From Sympetrum striolatum (Eukaryota > Arthropoda > Insecta > Odonata > Libellulidae), in contig OX388352.1 in assembly GCA_947579665.1 (NCBI GenBank), positions 33,722,216 to 33,786,215 on the forward strand: a stretch of DNA of 64,000 bases. The letters run 5' to 3'. The notes below the pieces were generated by a model that made no database searches, was not told the origin of the DNA, and saw nothing but the letters and a program-made list of their open reading frames with translations. The position numbers and the translations under genes were made by a program. Of the stretch, positions 24,109 to 35,450 are shown piece by piece; within the stretch, counting starts at the first letter, position 1, and the number at the start of each line of letters is the position of its first letter.

Positions 24109-26230
24109 ATTTTAATTCCGGTTCTTTATTGGTAAATTAAGATCTTCGAAATTCCATCCACTGTCTAATTAACACGTAATTCCTTACGCAATTCTTAGTA
24201 ATGCATAGCTGTCGTTCAAACCTCAAGGATTAGCTCTGTAAAATTTGAAATAATAGCGTTGCTGAAAAACATTGATTTCATACACGCAGCTGGGATTCCT
24301 TCATTCCCTGAAAATTGTTTGGGTTCATCACCATAAAGAGAAAAAATCTGCCCCGGTACTGCTCACCGTTGACTCATTTTGCTCTAAGGTATGAGGGATG
24401 TAAAGACCGATAACAACGTCGCTCATGCTATTCGACATATCAGCACCTGTAACACAAACAGTGCATGTTTATGAACCGAAGACAAAGAAAACGTCTCTCC
24501 CGGTATGTGCGTATTGGAGGAGCCTCAATATTATATAATTTAAGACAAATGGAAGATTAAAATCGTCTCGGACTGGCAGTATGCATTAAAAGCAGTATAA
24601 AATAATTGAATATTTAATTCGTCTCGACCAAGCGATATTCATAAGGGAAGATATGATAGGGTTCTCTAGGTGATATTTTTAAGTTCTCAAACTCCCTGTA
24701 GAAATTCGAATGTCAACCAAATGAAAAATTTGCATCATCTCCGAAATTGAACATTCATAACGGTATTTGTATTTTATAATAATTAGAATGAAGAAACCAT
24801 TCAAGTAGTTACATTTCTACAGCAAGACGCTTTTGCTAATTTTTAAATGGTGCACCCAACCTATAATTTCATATGATTTCGATCCGAAAATATGCTATCT
24901 ATCGTTCACTCCCTGAAAGAATAATAATGAATTTATAAGGAGAATTATTTAAAATAAACTAAGAGGAAAACAAATTTGCTATGCTGATCCAAAAACTGTG
25001 CCAATTTTTTTCACTCAATGCAAGAATTATGATGAATCTAAAAAAAACAATCAATTTAGGATGAATTTAAATAAAGATTGAGATTCGCATTATGATTGAG
25101 ATGGATTTAAATAATTAAAAGGAGAGTACTCCTTCTCTTCTCAAATATAAAAATTTCCTTACATCTTGTCAGAATGAATGCTTTGGAAATCGATTGTTTT
25201 GATGTTAATTTTGAAGATTAATTATTACAAAATATGGGAAACTAGGAATGTTTTTGGTTCGTCACAAAGTATCTTGGTAACGTGATATATAGTTCAAACG
25301 CGTCTTTTATTTACTTTAAATAAACATACCATGCCTAAACGCTTACGGACGTATGGTTTTAATTTGTTATGATATTCGTTGACATTTGAAAACTTCGATT
25401 TTTGTACGATGTCCAAAATTATTTACTTGAATTATACCTTGTATGTTGCATTGAAGTTCGAAAGAGAATTTTAAAAGTGAGTAGAAGTATTTTACCATGT
25501 TTCTTATCGAATGATACTGTATTTCTCGAACATTATTCCATCTATGATGTAGCTGTGGTCACTGATCGACTTTAAAATATATATAGTCAATGCATCTTTT
25601 TTAGTTTAGTTTTTTTGTTACTATGATATCTGAAATTTTTTTCTTATGAATATTATCTACCGTCTTGGCCTGAATTAGTGGAGTAAAATAACGAAAGTAG
25701 AGCAACAATTAGTGAATACACACGATTTAAAACCAAACCTGAGTTATTACTATTTTCGGTGAAATCGTCATTATCAGATGATGATAGCGATGACCTGATA
25801 ATGGTCATGTGGCCTTAATACGTTATTTTAGCTTTTTTGTTATTAAATCGTGAGGAATTTTCAAATTGCTTTTCTATATTCATAAACGTATGATGTGAAA
25901 AATTATTCCTTAATATTCAGACTTGAAACAGCACACTCTTCATAGGTAAGACAAATGACATCTGATAGCATTTGGTTCCTTCAAATGTTTCTTATATGTT
26001 GGTGAAAATGAAATTAAAATTCTGGCGTTAAGCTATTTAAGAAAATGGAGGAAAACATTTTCAAATATTACAACAAGGGTGGAAGTTAGGAAAATTGGTA
26101 GAACGGCATTTTAAAGATCATTGTGTGGCATCCAATGTGCCGTCAATGTAAATTTTTTTGCGTAACATTTTCATTTTCCCTACGCCGCGACGTATTATTC
26201 TCATCGACTGCGCATTATTGCGAGATTTGC
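24109..26230. repeat. Module D, copy II
   Basis: This is collinear with 5263-7440 and 40056-42027, with scattered substitutions and small indels. No gene is supported. Confidence 0.65.
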
Positions 26231-27660
26231 GATAGTAGCTCTTCTGAGAAGATATCGGGGTAGTAAGAATTTGAAAGTATCTCAGGTATTCATTAAGAAT
26301 TTAAAACAGAGAATTTTCCTGCTGGAGGCTAATTACTTTGTCGCCCATAAAATTTTAAATATCTTTGCTTATTATTTACTTTTTCCATCGCAGTCAGGAA
26401 GGAGTCGATCTCTTGTACAATTAAAAAGAATAATATATATAAATACATATAATTATATAATAATATAAGCCAACTAAGTCTACATAAGCTAAATACAGCG
26501 AAAATTTTAATTACATATGACGAAATGATCGAATACGTATTGCAGCCTTGGAATCCTGGTTTCTGTGAAAACATCTATATTCAAGATAAAGGAAGATTAG
26601 TTGCTCAGATATAAATTCTAGTGGTTTATCAACATATGGTGCTAAAAAGTGATATTAGCTTAATTAGATATAAGTATGGAATCAGAATGAAATCGCTTAG
26701 AATATAGTATGTTTGTAGAATGCATCATCAAATGAAAGGAGAAACAACAATGAAATATATTAAAAAATGTTCTTATATCTCATCGTAATGATTTATTCCA
26801 ATATAAATTATACCAATGCCTAAACATAAGCATAGTAAGAAATGTTCATTGATATTCCAAGACAATCATATCTCGGTCATTAGTGGTATGAGGGAGATTG
26901 TCTGATGAGAGACATAAGACTTTTTTCACTGTGAAAGTCGTTATCTTTTGTCCTTATAATTCATGGTAAAATACTTAGACAGGCTAGAAACGCTTGCATT
27001 TCGTAGTCCATAATAATTTGTGAGCGAAAAAGACAAGCGTTAGGATTCTTTTAAACAATACACGAAATTAAAATGAGTTAAATTGTTTGTTTAATTTTTT
27101 ATTTGAACAATTACTGGATATTTTACAACAAGTATCAGTTTGTTGAAGAAGCAGTTGATTTTTTGATTAAAGTAGCGTTGCCATATTCAGTTTTTTTATA
27201 CACAATCGTTAATTGAAATGGATTTAGTATGGATAGTATTTATTCGATTCCTCAAGCTTATAATCCCGAAAGGAATCGATCCCAGACATAGATTACAGAC
27301 AATATGCTCACTTTGCTATCTAAACGGAGCCTGAAAAGATATTTATAGTGTCTTTATCCGTTCCTTGTTACTTTAGAGATAACTGTTCACTAATTTATTT
27401 GGAAAGGAAATTTTGAACACCAGAAGATTCAAACATTGAAATAAAAAGGAATGTACTGCGATATTTTAGGGAAATCATAACAAATAGAAAGTCATGAATC
27501 GATGAAAAGATTACAGGAGAATTTCCTCACGAGCAGCAATTTCCTAATAAGGATTTTATTCCATCACTGCAACATAACTCTTGATTAATAATTAATGCCC
27601 ATTAATAATTTATAATATTATGTCATTCGGCTTGGTAGTTTCCGTTTGAAATCAAACTCT
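26231..27660. repeat. Module J/K, copy 1
   Basis: This is similar to 50931-51010 plus 51560-52830, and weakly to 48181-49014. It contains one tRNA-like unit (27264-27335). It joins module A abruptly at 27661, whereas the 52.8-kb copy keeps about 110 further bases before its A module. No coding is supported. Confidence 0.55.
27264..27335 (-). repeat. tRNA-like (SINE head) sequence
   Basis: The minus strand has A-box-like TTAGATAGCAAAGTGAGC and B-box-like GGGATCGATTCC at tRNA spacing. The same unit is at 52368-52436, and a relative is at 48484-48546. The stems are imperfect; it is tRNA-derived and probably not functional. Confidence 0.5.
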
Positions 27661-29172
27661 AAGAAGTTACTCCACGTTTCATTCATCCCCTATAAGCCAA
27701 GGAAAGGGGAGATGAGGATAGTTATCAGGTAAATCAGGTTTTGAATCATAAATTCATTGCTATAGGAGAAAATATATTTATCACTAGTAACTCATTGAAT
27801 TTACTGCTTTTTCCATCAGCGATGCCATAAATGAGAGAAATATATTTCACAGCATTTGTTCTTTCTTTAACGTATCGCAGGACAAGCATTGCTTGATTTC
27901 ATAAATAAAATTCCAGTGTTGGTGTTATGTTTTTATGTAATCAAATTTTATAATGTGCTAATCATTAATTATCTCGGGCTATTTTTTCGAATTATTCTTT
28001 CATAACTTTTTTATTTCAGCGTAATTAAATTCATATTCTTTAAATAGAAGACCCATGCGCTTGCATCCTCCAGTATATATTCCAAAATCATACTGTTTCT
28101 CGAATATTAATTTACAGTTTGATATAAAAATGAGCAGTAATGTAGAATTACAATTCTACCCTTTGTTTTCATACAGAGCATAGCGGTTTTTTGGTGGCCT
28201 CGAATTACTTCTCTCCCAAGATTCCTGCTTTGGAGATGCACCCCTTTGCGAGCGGAATGGGAAGTGTTCCCCTAAAGGAGAAAAATATATTTCACAGATT
28301 TTTTTCTTTATTTTAAGTATCGTGGGACTACTTATTGCTTAATTTCTAAAAAAAATTCAGTGTTGGTGTTATTTTTTTATGGAATCAAATTTTAAATAAA
28401 GGACTTTCAGAATGGATGTAGCAATTTCCGATATTGCAGCCCCATCTTGAAGAATATTAGTATCGCTGAATTTCATAAATAAAATTCCAATGGAATCATT
28501 TTAAATTTTAAATAATGGATTTAGAGAACGGATGTAGCTACATATTTCTTTAACCGCTGCACGTCGTGAAGAATGGATAAATGGTATAAATAGTGGTTCT
28601 TGTAATAGTTCTATGTAAAGTTTTGAATCTTATACACATTGTTCCTCGTATTTTTGCCGCAATAAAAAATTCAAAAATGAACCTGAGCTGTTTTAATTGA
28701 TCGTAACAATTTCCTAATAGTAAATCAAGTGCTAGAATTCTATCTTTTGATCAGGGAATCACGTAGTTATCATCATCACCTTAATCGTTTCTGATCGTCC
28801 ATCGATGTGAACCACTGTTCGCCTTGTTTATCCTCATTAAATCTCACCAAAACTCTATCATCAGCTTATAAAACCACGAGCATGGTTTCATTTACTGAAT
28901 GCTATTGTAAAAGTGTGAGATGAATGCATTGGGGGAGATAATTAAACAATACAGTATCAGACAGTATATTTTTCAAATTCAGTACTATTCTCAGAGCTCG
29001 ACACAATGCTAGTAAAATATTTAACCTTTACTTACCTCCAACATCAAAAGAAAAGTACAAGTTCAAGAATATATCTTAGCTACATACGGAAGATAAGCAA
29101 TGGCACAAATCATATATTTGGATTGAATGTCGATGGCTTTAGAAATAAGTCGTTCTTGATTTATATAATTGG
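27661..29172. repeat. Module A, copy 2
   Basis: This is nearly identical to 101-1611 but starts inside the module (at AAGTTACTCC). The reading frame seen at 492-752 in copy 1 is shifted here by one extra C near 28170, evidence that the module is non-coding. Confidence 0.7.
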
Positions 29173-29560
29173 TTAATGGTAGCTAAGCGGGGTTTTTACC
29201 GTTACTTTTTTCAGGTAGAAACTTCGAGGTTCTTAAGATCCAGACCAGGCTTGCCAGCTCGGAAGCGACCGATATTCACATCAGGGGGGACCATAAAAAA
29301 ACTAACCGCGTGGAATACGTTTTAATAAGTTATTAACAATTCAATTGAGCAAAAATTTTATCATCTTCGTCGTCTTACTCGTCTTAACAGATGTCTTCTG
29401 ATCGACGTTCCACGATAAAAATGAAGATTTTTCGTGATTTTGCAAGAAATTACCCGTTCACACACGGAAATGTTGATAAAATTAAAATTTTGATAGAAAT
29501 CTCTTCCCACTACCCCAAACTAACGGCAACGTTGCCGTCTGTAAACGGGTATTACATTTA
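29173..29560. mobile_element. Partial TIR element, same orientation as at 1612
   Basis: It begins TTAATGGTAGCTAAGCGGGG and has the same inverted inner half and missing right end as the copy at 1612-2000. The state was therefore already present before these two modules were duplicated. Confidence 0.5.
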
Positions 29561-31289
29561 TTTAAATTATTTCAAACAACATTATCGAACATAAATTTCA
29601 TCAAATATCAGCAAATATGATGATAAAATTCAAAACATGCTGATTATTTAAAGTATTTCAATGAATACAAACGTTTTTTTAAATTGAAAGAACGGATAAA
29701 AAGTTGAGGAAGATGTAAAACAAATTAACTCAAAATATTGCAGCACACATTACATAAAATTACATAGTTCCAGCTATATAAAATATCATCATAAGTAGAG
29801 ATGCATAAACATGAATCTTTAACAAAATTTTCTGCAGCAAGTGAAAAATGTTTAAAACAATTAAACTGACACATGATAATTTTAGTTCAAATATATTGCA
29901 ACAGGAATAAATGCCTAGAATAATTATTCAGTTCAAGTAGCTCAAACTTCTTAATTCTTAAGAATATAATTTTTTTTCGATTTTTTCGTTTGTTTGATGA
30001 CTCCCTGCGCATCCTTGGAGTCCCTTCCTCACCCATTTGCTTAGTAAAGGGAATGGGCTATCGGAATTAGCGGATCATTAACGAAAAATGGAACCTCAGT
30101 CGCTGTTCGTTAAAGTAACGTATTCTGTTATTTCTTACAAGAATAAACTAATGCTGAATTTATCATTTATTATAATTCACGTATGTCCAATATTTTCGAA
30201 GTTATTTACTAAACAGCTTTGGAAATATAAAAAGAAATACACCTATATAGAAAATAAATTCACTAAAAATAAGAATACTTAATTTGTATATTCTGGGTAT
30301 AGAAAAAACACCTAACAGCAGGGCAATGATCAATACATCAGATATGCGCAGGTAAGAAAAAGAAAAGAAATCTTTCATAAGGCTTTGAAAGTTAGCTAGC
30401 TACAAGGAAAATACTGAGCAGAAAGTAATTGGTAATACTTGTGTATATCCAAACATAGAGATATAAAAGTTAATGTGAGTGTGGTAGGTTTAATTATTGG
30501 AACAGGTATCATAATTATATAGGGGTTAGACGGGGATGAATCGGACTAGCGGATGAACAGGAAGGATTTAAAAAAAGTGGGTCTAAAATAGAACCTGTAA
30601 CGATGAGAGACGCTAAGCTACATACGTATTTTGTTAAATTCTCCTACTGGGAGACTTGAAACGAGAACATTTTAAAACCATTTCTTATTTTGATACTCTG
30701 TCGAGTGAATCCTACCACGACATACAGCTGAAAAATTGAACTCTAATAAAACTTCTTATTCATTCAACAGATAGTGAGAATGTAGCTATTCCTTGGATTT
30801 CTTTATGCTTTACAAAAAGTGAAATGAATGCAAAATAAAACTAATTGTCGTTTTTTCGTGCTTTGAATTCATTTCCGTACTGCCAAAAATCCTAAAAAAT
30901 TAGAATACTAAGTCGGCTGAAAATGACCAGCACGCTAAGGTGTTCATTTCTACGCAACAGCTTGGACGTGTAGCATCACACAATTTCCTAAACACTAATG
31001 ATTACGTAAAGGTTAATTGTTGTATCATGAGGTCCATAGGTGCGAAAGCACTGAAGAAATTTAATTTCAGAATATTTAATTTATTTTATAAATTATAAAA
31101 TTATATTTCAGAATATAACAATGTTTTAAAGTTGAAGTTAAGTTCTCACTGAATGGAAGCAGCTATGACAATAAATTTTTGCACCGGTCAAAACAACCAT
31201 TATTTTATTTTATAGAGAAAAATAACTCCTGCATCTTAATCATTTACGTTGCTATAACGAAAAATTTCCCGAAAGTCATATTTTTTCAA
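29561..31289. repeat. Module B, copy 2
   Basis: This is nearly identical to 2001-3700. It runs directly into module G at about 31290, where copy 1 runs into module C instead, a clear mosaic junction (near AAAGTCAT). Confidence 0.65.
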
Positions 31290-31985
31290 AAAAACGCGAA
31301 AAACAATTCATAACTCGAAAACTAATAAAAACGTACAGCCAACTTGGGGTGATTCAGGTGGCCCAAGAGGAGTTCTACCCAAGTGTATCGGATTATCACT
31401 ACTTTTTGGACACCCTATAAGATAATTCCGGGTGAGATGCCCCACCTAGAGAGATGCCACATATAATATTTTTAAGGAAAACCACGAGAATGCTCTACTG
31501 ACGGTGCCCGTCAAATAGGTGGAATGTACCAGTCTATCTGCAAGAGTTTCACGGTGATTAATTCTTTTTTCACAGTTTTATAACATCACTTCAAGTAGGT
31601 AATGTTTTTCCCGCCCTGTTATAAGATAGAGTATGATGTTTCTGGTTGGCATCAGTTTATATTCTTGAGTATTTTGTATGGAAGGGCGAAAACTTGTAGC
31701 TATAAGTTCATCTATTATCCACGTGCTCCATCTCGGACAAAGTGTAGCCTCGCTGGCTTCAAGGGCATCTCTCCCGTACTGAAAGCATAGCCTCACTTCT
31801 TTTTTTTTCGGTTAAAACTGCAATATATTTGCGTAAAAATATGTAAAAAAGGGATGGCCAAGCCAAGTAATATGCTATTTTCATGCCTCTAGAGGAGGCT
31901 GATAGTCCTCCAAATCTTTGAAAATGACACTTCTAAATAGATTCGACTAGTTGAGGCTTTACTTGGTGGTATTCCATGACAAAAG

Positions 31986-32628
31986 AAGCAAATTGACAAG
32001 GAATAGATTTATTTATATGCTACCACAGAGGAAATTGTTACAGACGACCCAGGGTTTCGATGCATAGCATCATCTTCAGGTGCATACATATAAAAAAATA
32101 TTTAAAAAATGTATAAAATTTATATATAGGTGAGTGTGAGTTTCCATACGTATGCACCTGAAGATCAGGCCCGTGCGCACGGGGGTTGGGTTTTGGGGGT
32201 TCCAACCCCCCTCATGAGGATCCTTCATACAAAAAGTTCCACGAATGATGAATTGAAGATATGATAAAATAAAACAATTTTATTAAATATTTCATTTAGT
32301 AAACGTTTTCTTCCAATATTTAGTGCCTCTTTCAACTTTCATGTTAACGTCTGTCAGGACTCCTTCTTTCGTCTCGGTGAGTCACACTTTCGCGCTAATC
32401 AGAAATCGAGTTTCACGAACAAAAGGGCCTAAAAGCCCAAGCTACCAGCGCGCACCTGACTTCTCCGTACTCGCGCTTTCATTGGCAATGAAAAACCCCT
32501 CCCACGAGCAAATCCTGCGCACGGCCCTGCTGAAGATGATGCTATGCATCGAAACCCTGGGTCGTCTGTCACAATATCCTTTGTGGTATTAGTATAAATA
32601 AATCTATTCCTAGTCAATTTGCTTCTTT
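31986..32628. repeat. Foldback, second copy, right arm split by a MITE
   Basis: The left arm is 31986-32090. The right arm is 32150-32165 plus 32530-32628. The arms share CCAGGGTTTCGATGCATAGC and the AATAGATTTATTTATA end. Removing the MITE and one target copy restores the arrangement seen at 17847-18112. Confidence 0.75.
32166..32529. mobile_element. hAT-like MITE (364 bp) with perfect 8-bp target duplication
   Basis: The left end is CAGGCCCGTGCGCACGGGG, and the right end reads back as CAGGGCCGTGCGCAGG. The flanks are identical 8-bp direct repeats CTGAAGAT (32158-32165 and 32530-32537), the hAT hallmark. It has a higher GC content than its surroundings at the ends. Internal open frames are short and unconvincing. 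Confidence 0.9.
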
Positions 32629-32982
32629 TACTTCTAAATAGGTTTTATAGTTAACTTAAACGTTTAGTTAGATCCTAATTTCAAGTTCACTTTGACAATT
32701 TTGTCATTTATCAAGCTCTTTCCAGATTGAATGCAGTTTAGGATAATGGGGCATCTCTTTAACAGAGATCAGGGGCGTCTCACCCCTTCACTCAGAGAGA
32801 TGGTCAAATGCATGGATCCAGAAAATTTTAATATTTTATGTGAAAAATGTTTTGAACAAAATTTGTTTATATACTATTCATAATCAATAAATGTTATATT
32901 CTATCACGCAGTTTGACATCCTTAATATCACTTAAGTCATTGTTGTGAAGTGATTTCCTTAGGTGGGGCATCTCTCCCGGAA

Positions 32983-33400
32983 TTACCAGATATAACAAAT
33001 TCTCCGAATCTTCATTATTCTAGCCAAAGTCGGAGGTAGGACTCCCCAAATTTTTTCCAATTCTCTCTTTCTAAAGCTTATTTTTTCTACGTACACGTAA
33101 GTGCTTGATGATGTTTCTATTCCACCTGTCATCTGTCTTCTTCTTGATCTTTTCACATCTCTAGGTGTCCTATTGCGAACTGCACATATCCAAAGGTTAT
33201 CGTTTCTTCTCGCCAAATGGCCAGTCCAATTTCAGGCATCTTACCATATCTATTGTTTCGGTTACTCCAGTTACCATCCTCATCCAGGTGTTGCCTTTCC
33301 TTTATCTTCTTGTGATACCGAGCATTCAGCAATCCTTGCTCCTTTGCGATGTCTAAAGTCGCTGGTTTATTGCTGCATTTAATACCCATGTCATCCATAG
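32983..33400 (-). repeat. Possible decayed LINE ORF2 C-terminus
   Basis: Overlapping minus-strand frames contain QFAIGHLEM and, one frame over, RNRTPRDVKRSRRRQ, then DDRWNRNIIKHL in a third frame. This order (a GH[LV] motif, a basic TPR(D/E)-x-(K/R)-R-S-R stretch, then R-W) resembles the C-terminal end of reverse transcriptase proteins of Jockey/R1-like or RTE-like non-LTR elements. At least two frame changes are needed, so it is a fossil if real. Confidence 0.3.
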
Positions 33401-34925
33401 GTCAAGACAAGTAGAATGCATTGGTTGAAGACCTTCAAAAACATTAGGATTCTTGACTGTGTGAGTTCCTTCGAGGATTCTCCAGCTTATTTCATTCTTT
33501 TGTTTACCTTATTAATAATAATGTTGTACAAATAAATGTAAATATCTAGAGGTCTCTCTTTAAGTTTTGCTATTACTTGCGTTGCGGTAGTATTTTACAT
33601 CATCTTTGTGATCTTTAGGTTTTTCCTGAACCCTATTTCCTGTCTACCTCCGTTTAGTTCTTCAAATCCTTAATTTAGAGCTTCTGCGTTTAATGCAAAC
33701 CAAAGTATATCGTCATCAAAAATCAAATATACTTAATTCACCAGAAATTTATCCTTTATATACAGGATACAATTTCCATCCATCTTTCCCAATTGCCATT
33801 GAATTCAAATTTCTTACGACGTATCGGCCTTAGCGTGTAACTGCAAGAATTATAATTCCCCAATATCCTGATATTTCCCTTAACAGTGCATTGCGGGAAT
33901 TTTCGGAAAATTTTTGAGGCACTTCCCGGCAGGATAGAAAATTTAAAATGTCGTAGGCCCTAGAAGAAGCGCGCCTCTTTATGATTAATCAAAGGAATAT
34001 CACAAAATTTGCATGAGTTCGAAGTCAGATGGGTCCAACATCTTCCAATAGAAAAACCTTGTTGCGAAAAAGGCATGTTAAAAATTATTAACAGTTCAAA
34101 ACATTTCAAGCAACCACCTCGGGATTTCTTTTTTAACATCCACTATCCTCTCTAGACGATGTAAATGAGGAGGTAGGGGTTAAAAACTACAGGATCAGCT
34201 ACATCCAAATTTTGGAAACCTTGATTCATGAAGGTAAGAGGTATATGGTACTTAATGCTAGGTCATTTTTCCTTGCAGTGATATGAACATTTTTCTTTAA
34301 ATATATGTTGCTAAAATAATGGTCATTAAGTATCACATAAATCTAAAGCTGATTAAAAAGAGAACACCAGATATTTTAGATACTTCGTTATCAATTCAAG
34401 GAATTGGTTACTTTCAAGAAATTTATAATTAATAATAGTAAACCCTATATACTTAAAATTAATAGTTTTAACTAATTTTAATTTCCAAAATATACCAATT
34501 ATCTTCTCCCACGCTCTGGCATTCCTCGAAGTGAAGCCTATGTATACTGACTCCATATTTACATACATAAATATTCCATTCTCAACCTCTAACAATTTTA
34601 ACACCAACCGTGCGTGCGATGCGTTGGAGACTTTCTGCTTCTAGCTATAAAATAATGTTTCCACTTACGCCCATAACCTTCACTAAGCTTTTGTTTCTAC
34701 TAGCATGTTATAATCGCAGTAAGGCCACCGTTGAAAGGCATGCATTACTACGTATTGCAGTAGTCTCCAACCTCCGTTCAACTTCCACCAATACAGTAAA
34801 ATATCTCACTACCCACTTGATTCAGCGCTCGTGGATGATATCACACCAAAAGGATTTATAGAAATAACACTTGTATCGTCATGAATACCAAATATTTCCT
34901 AATACAGCCATATATGGAAAGTGCT
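33401..34925. other. Single-copy spacer, nothing recognised
   Basis: I see no repeat partner in this window, no splice-supported frame and no tRNA-like structure. Short open frames on both strands overlap each other and look random. Confidence 0.4.
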
Positions 34926-35060
34926 ATATAAACTACAGTATTTGTAGCGCGTTTGGCTTCGGCGAAAGCGGTCCTGGGTTCAATTTCCTCTAAGGCCCAA
35001 GTACAAATAAAGGCACTTTTAACCAGGACCAATCTACTGTGACGAAGCAAATAAGAAGAA
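34926..35060 (+). repeat. tRNA-derived SINE remnant upstream of gene 2
   Basis: TAGCGCGTTTGGCTTCGG is followed by CCTGGGTTCAATTTCC, giving A-box-like and B-box-like blocks at tRNA-like spacing. The tail (GCACTTTTAACCAGGACC) is shared with 44590-44610 upstream of gene 3, so the SINE was part of the duplicated unit. At gene 1 this part was replaced by module G. Confidence 0.5.
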
Positions 35061-35274
35061 ATCTTCTGATAGGCGATATTGAAACAATGGTAATAATAGA
35101 ATTTACTGCGTATGTCTGTCCTAAATATTGAGTGGTAGCTCTTGAAATTACATATACAAGAATTATTAAAAACCGAAAGTTTGAGAAAAGTGGTTCATTA
35201 ATATTTTGGATGTTATACAAAGACAAAGGACCAAATTAAATTTTTCGTTTGAAAATCGCTTGTAGTACAATTTT

Positions 35275-35450
35275 GTTGATTCGCCTTCCTCTCAGTAGAT
35301 GGAGTCTCTCATCAGTTATAAGGCAGGGGAAGTTGAGGGGAGCAGGGAGTCGACACAGCAATCTTGTGCAGGACCTTCAGATTGGTCTAGAGCGCTGCCG
35401 GAGAGAAGTCGTCCCTTGGAGCTTGGAGAAGTAACTCATTGGCGATTGAA
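35275..35450 (+). promoter_or_regulatory. Leader and probable core promoter of membrane-protein gene 2
   Basis: This is highly similar to the leader of gene 1, with no hAT insertion upstream. An upstream ATG near 35299 opens a frame that overlaps the main start in another phase and ends in intron 1. It is absent as such from the other copies, so it is not treated as coding. Confidence 0.4.

Larger units (their letters stand above)
31421..32988. mobile_element. Module G, complete TIR-bounded composite element
   Basis: The ends form an inverted repeat of about 25 bp: GATAATTCCGGGTGAGATGC on the left, and GGTAATTCCGGGAGAGATGC read from the right, both followed by CCCACC. Internal copies of the GAGATGCCCC motif occur near 32755. 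The element hosts a foldback (31986-32628) whose right arm holds a hAT-like MITE. No transposase is visible, and the target duplication is unclear. Confidence 0.5.

Noticed and set aside
23787..24110. 107-codon minus-strand frame, with relatives at 4923-5213 and 39764-40069
   Set aside because: The similarity is explained by the inverted tRNA-like pair; the frames start and stop at different points, and one requires a four-base insertion.
32323..32592. 89-codon frame within and after the hAT-like MITE
   Set aside because: It spans the MITE boundary into the foldback arm, so it cannot be an element gene, and it is absent from the uninterrupted foldback.
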